Source: Thioalkalivibrio sp. (lineage in GTDB: Bacteria; Pseudomonadota; Gammaproteobacteria; Ectothiorhodospirales; Ectothiorhodospiraceae). Taken from it: DNA of 9,013 bases. This document shows, in pieces, positions 1 to 6,124 of the stretch. Positions within the stretch are counted from its first letter, which is position 1. The number at the start of each line of letters is the position of its first letter. The stretch covers positions 1 to 9,013 of the forward strand of contig SKNJ01000333.1 in assembly GCA_007120575.1 (NCBI GenBank). The letters are read 5' to 3'. The notes below the pieces were generated by a model. It ran no database searches and was not told the DNA's origin. It was given only the letters and a program-made list of their open reading frames with translations. The position numbers and the translations under genes are program-made.

Positions 1-792
1 ATCGGTGATCGGGGCGATCATCGCGGCGCGGCAGGCGACACGCGGGCTCAAACCCGCCTGCATCAGCTCGCCGGCGTAGGCCAGCGCGCGGGTGGAGGTG
101 GCCTCTTCCAGGCCGTGGTCCTTCAGGGCGCGCGCCTTGCGCCCGGCGGCGACCAGTCTCTCCACGCGGTCGGCATCCAGGCCACCGGATTCCTTGGCGA
201 CGATCTCGCGCTCGACATCCTCCTCCGGGTAGTCGAAATGGATGCCGACGAAGCGCTGCTTGGTCGAGGGCTTCAGGTCCTTCAGTACGGTCTGATAGCC
301 CGGGTTGTAGGAGATCACCAGCATGAAATCTTCATGCGCGTCGATGATCTGTGCCTTCTTGTCCAGCGGGAGCTGGCGGCGGTGGTCGGTCAGCGGGTGG
401 ATCACCACCGTGGTGTCGGTGCGCGCCTCGACGATCTCGTCGAGGTAGCAGATCGCACCCTCCTTGACCGAGCGCGTCAGCGGGCCGTCCTGCCAGACGG
501 TCTCCTCGCCCTCCAGAAGAAAGCGGCCGACCAGGTCGGAGCTGGTCAGGTCCTCGTGGCAGGACACGGTCACCAGCGGCTGGCCCAGAACGTGAGCGAT
601 GTGTTCCAGGAAGCGGGTCTTGCCACAACCGGTCGGCCCCTTGAGCATCACCGGCAGGCGCTTCGAATAGGCCGCCTTGAAGATCTCGATCTCGTCGCGC
701 TGGGCCTTGTAGAACGGGGCGTCGCCCGCGTCCCCCGGTTTCTCGATGACGTCGCGTTCCACACCGCGGATGCGGTTGATCAGGTTCTTCAT
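1..792 (-). CDS. cbbQ: CbbQ/NorQ-type MoxR-family AAA+ ATPase, C-terminus cut by window edge
   Basis: Reading leftward from ATG at 792-790, 264 codons stay open to the edge. CbbQ proteins are about 265-270 residues, so only a few residues are missing. Visible motifs: Walker A GPTGCGKT (52-59), Walker B ICYLDEI (114-120), the family signature [10 protein letters not shown] (130-139), sensor-1 region SYNPGYQ (161-167), likely arginine finger in STKQRF (R180) and sensor-2-like STRAL (R235). CbbQ forms hexamers that, with the von Willebrand protein CbbO, remove inhibitory sugar phosphates from form I Rubisco in the cytoplasm. The closely related NorQ/NirQ activates nitric oxide reductase. The two are hard to separate by motif; the next gene to the left (cbbO or norD) would decide. 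The start is supported by GGGAGA at 802-797. About 25 residues precede the usual family start region. The gene opens a transcription unit rather than following cbbLS directly. Confidence 0.85.
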   Translation of the reverse strand, partial: MKNLINRIRGVERDVIEKPGDAGDAPFYKAQRDEIEIFKAAYSKRLPVMLKGPTGCGKTRFLEHIAHVLGQPLVTVSCHEDLTSSDLVGRFLLEGEETVWQDGPLTRSVKEGAICYLDEIVEARTDTTVVIHPLTDHRRQLPLDKKAQIIDAHEDFMLVISYNPGYQTVLKDLKPSTKQRFVGIHFDYPEEDVEREIVAKESGGLDADRVERLVAAGRKARALKDHGLEEATSTRALAYAGELMQAGLSPRVACRAAMIAPITD

Positions 793-977
793 GGGATCTC
801 CCGAATGCCGGCCGCGCGCGACCGGGAACTGGTTTGGAAGCCGCTCGGGCGGTAAGCTCCGCCCCCAATCTGCCGCTGGGAGCCGATCGTGTTCCCGTCG
901 GCCATGGTGTATTATTGTTGGTTTATATTGTACCCAACCAGTTCACTCGGATTCAGCGCGTCAATAGAGGACCCGGT
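793..977. promoter_or_regulatory. divergent control region between cbbQ-like gene and 105-residue protein gene
   Basis: This gap separates two divergent genes, so it should hold both promoters. The stretch 910-932 is strikingly AT-rich for this genome. It offers TATATT (924-929) as a plus-strand -10 and, overlapping it, TACAAT (932-927 read on the minus strand) as a minus-strand -10; neither has a convincing -35, which suggests activator dependence. An inverted repeat, GTTGG (917-921) and CCAAC (934-938) with a 12-nt spacer, brackets both -10 candidates and could be an operator. A second inverted repeat, GGGCGG (847-852)/CCGCCC (859-864), would fall in the leader of the minus-strand gene. Ribosome-binding sites are GAGGA at 967-971 (plus) and GGGAGA at 802-797 (minus). 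Promoter assignment is inference from sequence alone. Confidence 0.4.
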
Positions 978-1295
978 ATGAAACTCGTCAAGTTCGTCAA
1001 GCTGAACAACCTGCAGTACAACCCGAACCGCGACCCGGAGGTCTACCGGCGTCCGATCAACGAGGAGTTCCGTGTGCAGGCCTCGCTGAACGGCTCCGGC
1101 AGTGCCCAGTGCACATTGTCGGTAGAGGGCGAGACCCTGTGCGAGGGCAGCGTTTCCCTGCCGGGCACCTTCGACTGCAAGTTCAGCTTCGACACCGCCG
1201 GCACCCGCATCGGCGACCTGGTCGCCGAGGCCAACGGCGAGACCTACCACCAGAAGATCCGCATCGACGTCCTCGAACACGCCTGGATCGGCTGA
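978..1295 (+). CDS. small beta-rich protein of unknown function
   Basis: A 105-residue protein I do not recognise. The ATG at 978 is chosen over an upstream in-frame opening because GAGGA (967-971) sits six bases before it and the AT-rich promoter-like stretch lies just upstream. The sequence begins MKLVKFVKLNNLQYNP and has alternating hydrophobic and polar strands with no long helix, consistent with a small beta-sandwich. There is no signal peptide or membrane segment, so it is probably cytoplasmic. Three cysteines (in SAQCTLS, ETLCEG and FDCKFS) fall in the central part and could make a metal or thiol site, though this is speculative. It is transcribed alone: divergent from the CbbQ-type gene and followed by a strong terminator. 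A link to carbon fixation is suggested only by the shared control region. It should be recorded as hypothetical. Confidence 0.82.
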   Translation: MKLVKFVKLNNLQYNPNRDPEVYRRPINEEFRVQASLNGSGSAQCTLSVEGETLCEGSVSLPGTFDCKFSFDTAGTRIGDLVAEANGETYHQKIRIDVLEHAWIG

Positions 1296-1345
1296 CCCAC
1301 TTCGGCCCCCGCGTCTCGCGCGGGCACCCGGCCCGAAAGCAAAGC

Positions 1346-1371
1346 AAAGGCCCCGCCACGCGGGGCCTTTT
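1346..1371 (+). terminator. intrinsic terminator after the 105-residue protein gene
   Basis: A perfect 11-bp stem, AAAGGCCCCGC (1346-1356) against GCGGGGCCTTT (1360-1370), with a 3-nt loop CAC and a short T run ending at 1371. The A run at the 5' side makes it potentially active in both directions. It lies 50 bases after the stop codon at 1293-1295 and insulates the downstream kinase operon. Confidence 0.9.
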
Positions 1372-1440
1372 GCATGCGGGTCGCTCACAACACGCCACGC
1401 CCCCCCACAGGCAGCCCGCCCCGGAAAACTGCCCTCCGCA

Positions 1441-1456
1441 TTTGCCGGCCGGCAAA
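1441..1456. promoter_or_regulatory. 16-bp perfect palindrome, candidate operator upstream of the kinase operon
   Basis: TTTGCCGGCCGGCAAA is its own reverse complement over all 16 bases. It ends two bases before the candidate -35 hexamer at 1459-1464, a usual position for an activator or overlapping repressor site. It has no loop and no following T run, which argues against a terminator. No regulator is assigned; autoregulation by the response regulator encoded downstream is possible but not shown. Confidence 0.45.
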
Positions 1457-1458
1457 AG

Positions 1459-1487
1459 TTGCTCTATACGAAAAAGGGGACCATATT
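1459..1487 (+). promoter_or_regulatory. candidate sigma-70 promoter of the kinase/regulator operon
   Basis: TTGCTC (1459-1464) and CATATT (1482-1487) are separated by 17 bases and match the -35 and -10 consensus at four of six positions each. Transcription would start near 1494, giving a leader of about 65 bases that contains the whole hairpin-forming region 1501-1548. A competing -10, GATAAT (1494-1499), lacks a good -35 and would start inside the first hairpin arm. Confidence 0.4.
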
Positions 1488-1500
1488 AGTGGGGATAATC

Positions 1501-1548
1501 GGGAGGCCGATGCCTCCCCGCGACTGCGGGCCCCCGCCCGCGGGAGGC
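1501..1548 (+). promoter_or_regulatory. leader with mutually exclusive hairpins controlling the kinase ribosome-binding site
   Basis: GGGAGGC occurs at 1501-1507 and again at 1542-1548, where it includes the likely Shine-Dalgarno of the kinase gene. One complementary GCCTCCC lies at 1512-1518. It can pair with the upstream copy (7-bp stem, loop CGAT) and leave the ribosome site free, or with the downstream copy and hide it. A further 6-bp hairpin, GCGGGC (1526-1531)/GCCCGC (1536-1541) with a CCCC loop, fits inside either fold and abuts the ribosome site. The arrangement resembles a translational switch. Whether it works as one, and on what signal, is unknown; the GC-rich background raises the chance of fortuitous pairing. 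Confidence 0.45.
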
Positions 1549-1558
1549 GTGCATTGCC

Positions 1559-3205
1559 ATGAAACATCAACTCACCCCCCCGAGCCGCTCGGCCCTGGGT
1601 GCGTGGCTGATTCGCCCGGAGAAGGACTGGCGGCACAAGACCGGGCGCCGGGTCACCCTCCCGCTGGCTCTGCTGCTCGGCGTAATTGGCACCCCGATCG
1701 TCATTGCCCTGGCACTGAATCTGTGGATGCTCACCACGGCCGGTAGCGACGGCGGCGCGGCGCAACTCCAGCTGGCCGTGCTCGTAATCGGGTTGCTCGT
1801 AACCCTCTCCCTGCCGCTGCTCGCCTATCGCTATCTGGTCACCCCACTGTTCCACCTGCGCCACTGGGCGCAACGCGTGCGCGGCGGCAACCTGGCGGCG
1901 CGCATCCCCACCCCGCAGCGCGGCGAGTTCGCCGAGCTGGCGCGGGACGTAAACCGCCTCACCGGGCAACTCGAACGCCTGACCCGCGACATGCGGGAAG
2001 AGGTCCACACCCAGACCGAGCGCCTGGAGCAGAAGTCCCGCACCCTGGAGATCCTGTATGAGGTTGCCAGCAGCATCAATACCTCGCGGGACCTGGACGA
2101 CCTCCTGACCCGCTTCCTCGAGCGCACCAAGACGACCCTGGGGGCGCAGGCGGCCACCGCCCGCCTGGTCACGCCCGACGGGCAGATGCGCCTGGTCGCC
2201 AACCTCGGTTTTCAGGCCAACCATCAACGCTGCCAGCCTCTGCTGCCGCTCGGCCAGTGCCTGTGCGGCCATGTCGCGGATGGTGGCGATCTCGGCCAGA
2301 AGGAGGACGTGAGCTGCTGCGGGAAGGCCGAGACCGATAGCGAATTCGCGGACGAGCCCCTGTCGATGATGGCCGTTCCGTTGCAACACCAGGGGCGCAC
2401 CCTGGGGGTGTACAGCCTGTTCTTCAACCAGTGCCCGGATGCCTTGTCGGAGGACATGCGCGGCCTCCTCAACAGCATCGGACAGCATCTCGGCATGGCC
2501 ATCGAGAAGTCTCGCCTGGACGAACAGGCCCGGCGGGTCGGTATCATGGAGGAACGCGCGCGCATGTCCCACGAACTGCACGACTCGCTGGCCCAGACCC
2601 TCGCCAGCCTGCGCTTCCGGGTCGGTGCGCTGCATGAATCCCTGCCGGACGAAAGCCCTCCCTCCCTGCGCCGGGAGGCGGACACCCTCTGGAGCAGCCT
2701 GGAACAGGCCAACCAGGAACTGCGCGAACTGATCCGCCACTTCCGGGCGCCGCCGGTCAGTCACCAGGGGCTGGACATCGACATTGAGCAGCTGATCACC
2801 CGCTTCCGCGAGGAGACCGGGGTAAGCGCCTTCATGCAGAAGGAATGGGACCCGAAAAGGCTGCCGGAAGAGATGGAAACCGAGGTGCTACGCATCGTGC
2901 AGGAGGCGCTTTGCAACATCCGCAAACATGCCGACGCGCAGCATGTACGCGTACTGCTGCGCAACAGCCACCGCAACGAGTTCCTGGTGATGATCGAGGA
3001 CGACGGCTGCGGCACCGACCTGGAACCGAATGCCGCCAGCGAAGGCGAACACATCGGCCTCAGCGTAATGGAGAAACGCGCCGAGCGTCTCGGCGCAGAC
3101 ATCCGTATCGAGAGCGAGCCCGGCGATGGCACACGCATCAGCCTGAGCTTCCAGCACCCGCAACCCCAGGTGGTGCAATTCGAACCCCGCAAGGCGGCAC
3201 CATGA
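1559..3205 (+). CDS. NarX-family membrane sensor histidine kinase with HAMP and cysteine-rich GAF domain
   Basis: A 548-residue kinase. Two membrane helices at about 32-58 and 69-93 are joined by only about ten residues. HAMP follows at about 94-145, then a coiled linker (145-165) and a GAF-like domain (165-315). The HisKA_3 box ERARMSHELHDSLAQTL (332-348) has phospho-acceptor H341. The ATPase domain has the N box at 449-458 (N453), EDDGCG (480-485), GLSVMEKRAERLGA (500-513) and GDGT (522-525). The kinase half matches the NarX/NarQ/UhpB type. True NarX has a periplasmic domain of roughly 100 residues that binds nitrate; here there is no space for one. Instead the GAF domain carries C225, C234, C236, C253 and C254, suited to a metal, haem, Fe-S or thiol sensor. 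GGGAGG at 1542-1547 lies 11 bases before the ATG, a long spacing. The stop overlaps the regulator gene, so the two form a pair. Confidence 0.93.
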   Translation: MKHQLTPPSRSALGAWLIRPEKDWRHKTGRRVTLPLALLLGVIGTPIVIALALNLWMLTTAGSDGGAAQLQLAVLVIGLLVTLSLPLLAYRYLVTPLFHLRHWAQRVRGGNLAARIPTPQRGEFAELARDVNRLTGQLERLTRDMREEVHTQTERLEQKSRTLEILYEVASSINTSRDLDDLLTRFLERTKTTLGAQAATARLVTPDGQMRLVANLGFQANHQRCQPLLPLGQCLCGHVADGGDLGQKEDVSCCGKAETDSEFADEPLSMMAVPLQHQGRTLGVYSLFFNQCPDALSEDMRGLLNSIGQHLGMAIEKSRLDEQARRVGIMEERARMSHELHDSLAQTLASLRFRVGALHESLPDESPPSLRREADTLWSSLEQANQELRELIRHFRAPPVSHQGLDIDIEQLITRFREETGVSAFMQKEWDPKRLPEEMETEVLRIVQEALCNIRKHADAQHVRVLLRNSHRNEFLVMIEDDGCGTDLEPNAASEGEHIGLSVMEKRAERLGADIRIESEPGDGTRISLSFQHPQPQVVQFEPRKAAP

Positions 3206-3882
3206 CGCAACATGTATTGCTGATCGACGACCACGCGCTGTTCCGCGAAGGTCTGCAGGAACTGCTGACCCGACGCGGCATCGAGACGGTCAGTGCCGCC
3301 GGCGATGGCGAGACCGGCATCGAACTGGCCACCCGCCTGCAACCCGACATCATCCTGCTGGATATCCGCATGCCCGGGATGAACGGCCTCGAGGTCCTGC
3401 GCCGACTGCGCCAGGCGGGCCTGAGCATGCCGGTGGTCATGCTGACCACCAGCAACGAGGAGAGCGACCTGGTGGAATGCCTGCGCAATGGCGCCCAGGG
3501 TTACCTGCTGAAGGACATGGACCCGGGCGACCTGATCAACGCGCTGATGGACATCCTGAAGGGCCAGACCGTGGTCGCGCCGCACCTCGCGCAACTGCTG
3601 GCCCGGGTCGTTCAGGGTCACCCCGGAGACGATGACGAGGTCAACCCCTTCGACCAGCTCACCCCGCGCGAAAACGAAATCCTGGGCCTGTTGGCCGAGG
3701 GCCAGAGCAACAAGGTGATCGCGCAGAACCTGGGCATCTCCGACGGCACCGTAAAACTGCACGTAAAGGCTATCCTGCGCAAGCTGGGACTGCACTCGCG
3801 CGTGGAGGCTGCAGTGCTCGCGGTACAGCATGGCCTGCGCCGCGAGGCGCCGCCGGGCGACGCCACACGCGGGGGCTACTGA
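3202..3882 (+). CDS. NarL/FixJ-family response regulator
   Basis: A 226-residue cytoplasmic transcription factor. The receiver domain (about 3-120) has the acidic pair D9/D10, phospho-acceptor D54 in ILLDIRMPG, switch residue T82 or T83 and conserved K104. The LuxR-type helix-turn-helix (about 150-213) includes LTPRENEILGLLAEG and the recognition segment ISDGTVKLHVKAILRKLGL, close to NarL. The start overlaps the kinase stop as ATGA (3202-3205), with AAGGCGG just upstream, indicating translational coupling and a cognate pair. It should be phosphorylated by the upstream kinase at H341 and then bind DNA. Despite the NarL-like helix, the partner kinase lacks a nitrate-binding domain, so calling it a nitrate regulator would be unsafe. 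Targets cannot be read from this window; the palindrome at 1441-1456 is one candidate for autoregulation. Confidence 0.93.
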   Translation: MTQHVLLIDDHALFREGLQELLTRRGIETVSAAGDGETGIELATRLQPDIILLDIRMPGMNGLEVLRRLRQAGLSMPVVMLTTSNEESDLVECLRNGAQGYLLKDMDPGDLINALMDILKGQTVVAPHLAQLLARVVQGHPGDDDEVNPFDQLTPRENEILGLLAEGQSNKVIAQNLGISDGTVKLHVKAILRKLGLHSRVEAAVLAVQHGLRREAPPGDATRGGY

Positions 3883-3889
3883 GGGATCG

Positions 3890-4234
3890 TCAGGCGTAGT
3901 GCTTGTGCTGCGCGCGCCGGCGACCGGCACGCTGTACCACCACGCCGATCACTGCCTGCAGTCCCGGGATCTCCAGACGGCGCTGGTCCTCCTGCAAGGC
4001 CTGCAGATAGTGTCGGCCATCCTCCAGCACCAGCTGACGCAGCAGATATTCACCATCGTGTTCGGCGATCACGAAGCTGCCATGCTCCACCAGGCCGGAC
4101 GGATCCACGATCACAATCACCCCGTGCTCGAACTCCGGCGCCATGCTGTCGCCAAGGACGCGCAGGGCGAACGGCTCGGAGCTGGAACAGCCCCCGCCCA
4201 TTCCGGCATCAACGGGTGGGTTCGGTGTCGCCAT
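3890..4234 (-). CDS. stand-alone LexA/S24-like domain protein
   Basis: A 114-residue protein with the S24 (LexA/UmuD/CI C-terminal) fold: ALRVLGDSMAPEF (23-35) contains the family nucleophile serine S30 in GDSM, followed by the strand pattern VIVIVDPSG and SFVIAEHDGEYLLRQLV. In LexA-type peptidases a lysine about 37 residues after the serine activates it; here that position is R66. There is also no DNA-binding helix-turn-helix, so it is not a complete repressor. It could be an inactive sensor or partner domain, or belong to a subfamily in which arginine is normal. A basic tail (QRAGRRRAQHKHY, 101-113) might bind nucleic acid. The start is supported by GAGGAG about seven bases upstream. It converges on the response regulator gene with a 7-base gap, and no terminator fits between them. 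Confidence 0.82.
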   Translation of the reverse strand: MATPNPPVDAGMGGGCSSSEPFALRVLGDSMAPEFEHGVIVIVDPSGLVEHGSFVIAEHDGEYLLRQLVLEDGRHYLQALQEDQRRLEIPGLQAVIGVVVQRAGRRRAQHKHYA

Positions 4235-4261
4235 CGCGGAGCTCCTCGCAGTCCCGGTTCA

Positions 4262-4313
4262 GCACACTCGTAGTGTGCGCTACAACACCAGCGACACACG
4301 GATTCATCCGTGT
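4262..4313. repeat. two tandem inverted repeats between cysG and the S24-like gene
   Basis: GCACACT (4262-4268)/AGTGTGC (4272-4278) is a perfect 7-bp inverted repeat with a 3-base loop. ACACGGAT (4296-4303)/ATCCGTGT (4306-4313) is a perfect 8-bp one with a 2-base centre. The second starts four bases after the cysG stop on the minus strand. Neither is followed by a T run on that strand, so they are not classical terminators. They may act together as a 3'-end structure for the cysG operon, or as operators for the S24-like gene, whose only upstream space is this 83-base gap. Confidence 0.5.
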
Positions 4314-4317
4314 CTCC

Positions 4318-5790
4318 CTATCCAGCGCGGTCGGCTACGTCCGCCGACGCCGGGGTCTCCACCGCGCCACGCGAGGCGAACAGGCTTCCGGTGGTCGGCG
4401 GTGCATCCGGCCGGAACCACTGCAGGCGCTGGTGCAGGGATACGACATCGCCGACGATGATCAGGGTCGGCGGCTTGACCTGCTCGCCCTCGACGATACC
4501 GGGCAGGGTCTCCAGGTCGCCGACCAGTACCCGCTGGTTCTGGGTCGTGCCCTGCTCTATCAGCGCCGCCGGGGTGCTCGCGGGCATGCCGTGAGCGACC
4601 AGCTCGCGACAGATGATCGGCAGTCCGGACAACCCCATGTAGAACACCACGGTCTGGCGGGGCTGCGCCAGCATGTCCCAGTTGAGGTCGATGGTGCCGT
4701 CCTGCAAATGGCCGGTCGCGAATACCAGGGCCTGAGCATGATCGCGGTGGGTCAGCGGGATACCGGCAAATGAGGCGCAGCCGGCCGCGGCCGTGATCCC
4801 GGGGACCAGCTGGAACGGGATACCGTGCTGCATCAGGCGGTCCACCTCCTCGCCGCCACGCCCGAAGATGAACGGGTCGCCCCCCTTCAGGCGCAGCACC
4901 CGCTTGCCCTCCTGCGCCAGCCGGATTAGCAGGTCGTTGATATCGCCCTGTGCCAGGGTGTGGTGATTGCGCTTCTTGCCGGCGTAGATCTTCTCGGCAT
5001 CGCGCCGCACCAGCTCCAGGATCGCCGGTGATACCAGGTTGTCGTAGACCACCACGTCCGCGAGCTGCATCAGGCGCAGCGCGCGGAAGGTCAGGAGGTC
5101 CGGATCGCCGGGTCCGGCCCCGACCAGGAACACCTCGCCGCCGGTATCGCGTTCGTCCAGCCCGGCGTCGAGGGCCTTGTCCAGGGCATCTTCCGCTGCA
5201 CGTTCGCGCCCGGACAGGAACAGTTCCATCACCGGCCCCTCCAGCACCCGCTCCCAGAAACGGCGCCGCAGTTCGGTGTCGGGGATGCACTTCTTGGCGC
5301 GCTCGCGGAAGCCTTCCACCAGCGCCGCCAGGCGGCCGTAGGAGGCCGGAATCAGGCTTTCGATCCGCGAACGCAGCAAGCGCGCGAGCACCGGCGAGGC
5401 CCCGCCGGTGGAGATCGCGATCTGCAGCGGCGATCGGTCCACCATCGAGGGCGTAATGAAGCTGCACAGGGCCGGCTGGTCCACCACGTTCACCGGGATG
5501 CCGCGCTGCTGGCAATACTCCGAGACCTGACCATTGGTCTGCTGGTCATCGGTGGCGGCCACGACCAGCACCCGCCCGTCGATGTCGTCTTCGCGGAAGC
5601 CACGCTCGACATGCTCGATGTCGCCGCTCGCCTTCAGCGCCGCGAGTTCCGCGCACAGCGCTGGCGCGACCACGGTGATCCGACCCTCCGCCTTGCGCAG
5701 CAGGGTGATCTTGCGCGCGGCGACCACGCCGCCCCCCACCACCAGGCAGGAGCGGTCCTTGATGCGCATGAAAATCGGAAAAAAGTCCAT
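4318..5790 (-). CDS. cysG: trifunctional siroheme synthase CysG
   Basis: A 490-residue fusion enzyme. The N-terminal part (1-215) is precorrin-2 dehydrogenase/sirohydrochlorin ferrochelatase: VVGGGVVAARK (17-27) binds NAD, NVVD (101-104) supplies the catalytic aspartate equivalent to D104 of Salmonella CysG, and GGASPVLARLLR lies at 129-140. The C-terminal part (about 218-458) is uroporphyrinogen-III C-methyltransferase, with VGAGPGDPDLLT (223-234), LKGGDPFIFGRGGEE (301-315) and PGITAAAGCA (330-339). It makes siroheme from uroporphyrinogen III for sulfite and nitrite reductases. Position 128, a phosphorylated serine in Salmonella, is threonine here. A tail of about 30 residues after the usual end is low-complexity and probably disordered. 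A GGGGA about eight bases before the ATG supports the start. It is last in the minus-strand operon, 21 bases after the glutaredoxin gene. Confidence 0.96.
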   Translation of the reverse strand: MDFFPIFMRIKDRSCLVVGGGVVAARKITLLRKAEGRITVVAPALCAELAALKASGDIEHVERGFREDDIDGRVLVVAATDDQQTNGQVSEYCQQRGIPVNVVDQPALCSFITPSMVDRSPLQIAISTGGASPVLARLLRSRIESLIPASYGRLAALVEGFRERAKKCIPDTELRRRFWERVLEGPVMELFLSGRERAAEDALDKALDAGLDERDTGGEVFLVGAGPGDPDLLTFRALRLMQLADVVVYDNLVSPAILELVRRDAEKIYAGKKRNHHTLAQGDINDLLIRLAQEGKRVLRLKGGDPFIFGRGGEEVDRLMQHGIPFQLVPGITAAAGCASFAGIPLTHRDHAQALVFATGHLQDGTIDLNWDMLAQPRQTVVFYMGLSGLPIICRELVAHGMPASTPAALIEQGTTQNQRVLVGDLETLPGIVEGEQVKPPTLIIVGDVVSLHQRLQWFRPDAPPTTGSLFASRGAVETPASADVADRAG

Positions 5791-5811
5791 CCGTGCTGTC
5801 CCCTGCCCTTG

Positions 5812-6084
5812 TCAGGCGTTGCCGGCGGGCGGTACCAGGTCCTCGAGCTCGCCTTCCATGTCCAGTTCCACCAGCTCCTCGAAGCCCCCCACGTGGCGCT
5901 CGCCGAAGTAGATCTGCGGGACCTCCTCGCTGCCGGTGATGCGGTTCAGTTCCGCGATCGACTCCGGGGTATCCGCGATCTCGATCTTCTCCAGCCGGTC
6001 CGCCAGGCCCCGTCGTGTCAGCAACCGCTCGGCGCGCTCGCAGTAGGGACAGTCTTCCCGGTAGTACATCCGAATGGCGGTCAT
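5812..6084 (-). CDS. dithiol glutaredoxin
   Basis: A 90-residue single-domain glutaredoxin. The redox motif CPYC is at 12-15, the cis-proline in EVPQIYF at P56, and the glutathione-binding loop GGFEEL at 66-71, where GGxDDL is more usual. Glutaredoxins reduce disulfides and remove glutathione from proteins in the cytoplasm at the expense of glutathione. The start MTAIRMYYRE (ATG 6084-6082) is preferred over an upstream in-frame ATG at 6156, because GAGG lies seven bases before it and the extra residues would precede the first strand of the fold and overlap the neighbouring gene. The C-terminus is acidic (ELDMEGELEDL). It lies between the Sel1-repeat gene (40 bases upstream) and cysG (21 bases downstream), so it is probably cotranscribed with both. 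It resembles GrxC-type proteins, but no symbol is assigned. Confidence 0.94.
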   Translation of the reverse strand: MTAIRMYYREDCPYCERAERLLTRRGLADRLEKIEIADTPESIAELNRITGSEEVPQIYFGERHVGGFEELVELDMEGELEDLVPPAGNA

Positions 6085-6124
6085 CGTCGAACCTCGTGAT
6101 TGCGGGGCCCCGGGGCGGCATCCA

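Noticed and set aside
115..855. Plus-strand open frame opposite the CbbQ-type ATPase
   Set aside because: The minus-strand reading contains Walker A, Walker B and family signature motifs, so this is a shadow.
834..977. N-terminal extension of the 105-residue protein from an upstream start
   Set aside because: It would translate through the AT-rich promoter-like region; the good ribosome site at 967-971 points to ATG 978.
1385..2764. Long open frame on the minus strand opposite the sensor kinase
   Set aside because: The plus strand has a continuous kinase with all catalytic boxes; the opposite frame has no recognisable domain, is Gln/Ala/Arg/Gly-rich and is typical of antisense openness in GC-rich DNA.
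1559..3882. Naming the two-component pair narX/narL
   Set aside because: The kinase has no room for the nitrate-binding periplasmic domain, so family membership does not justify the symbols.
2761..3930. Long minus-strand open frame across the kinase end and the response regulator
   Set aside because: Opposite two well-supported plus-strand genes with intact motifs; it has no domain signature of its own.
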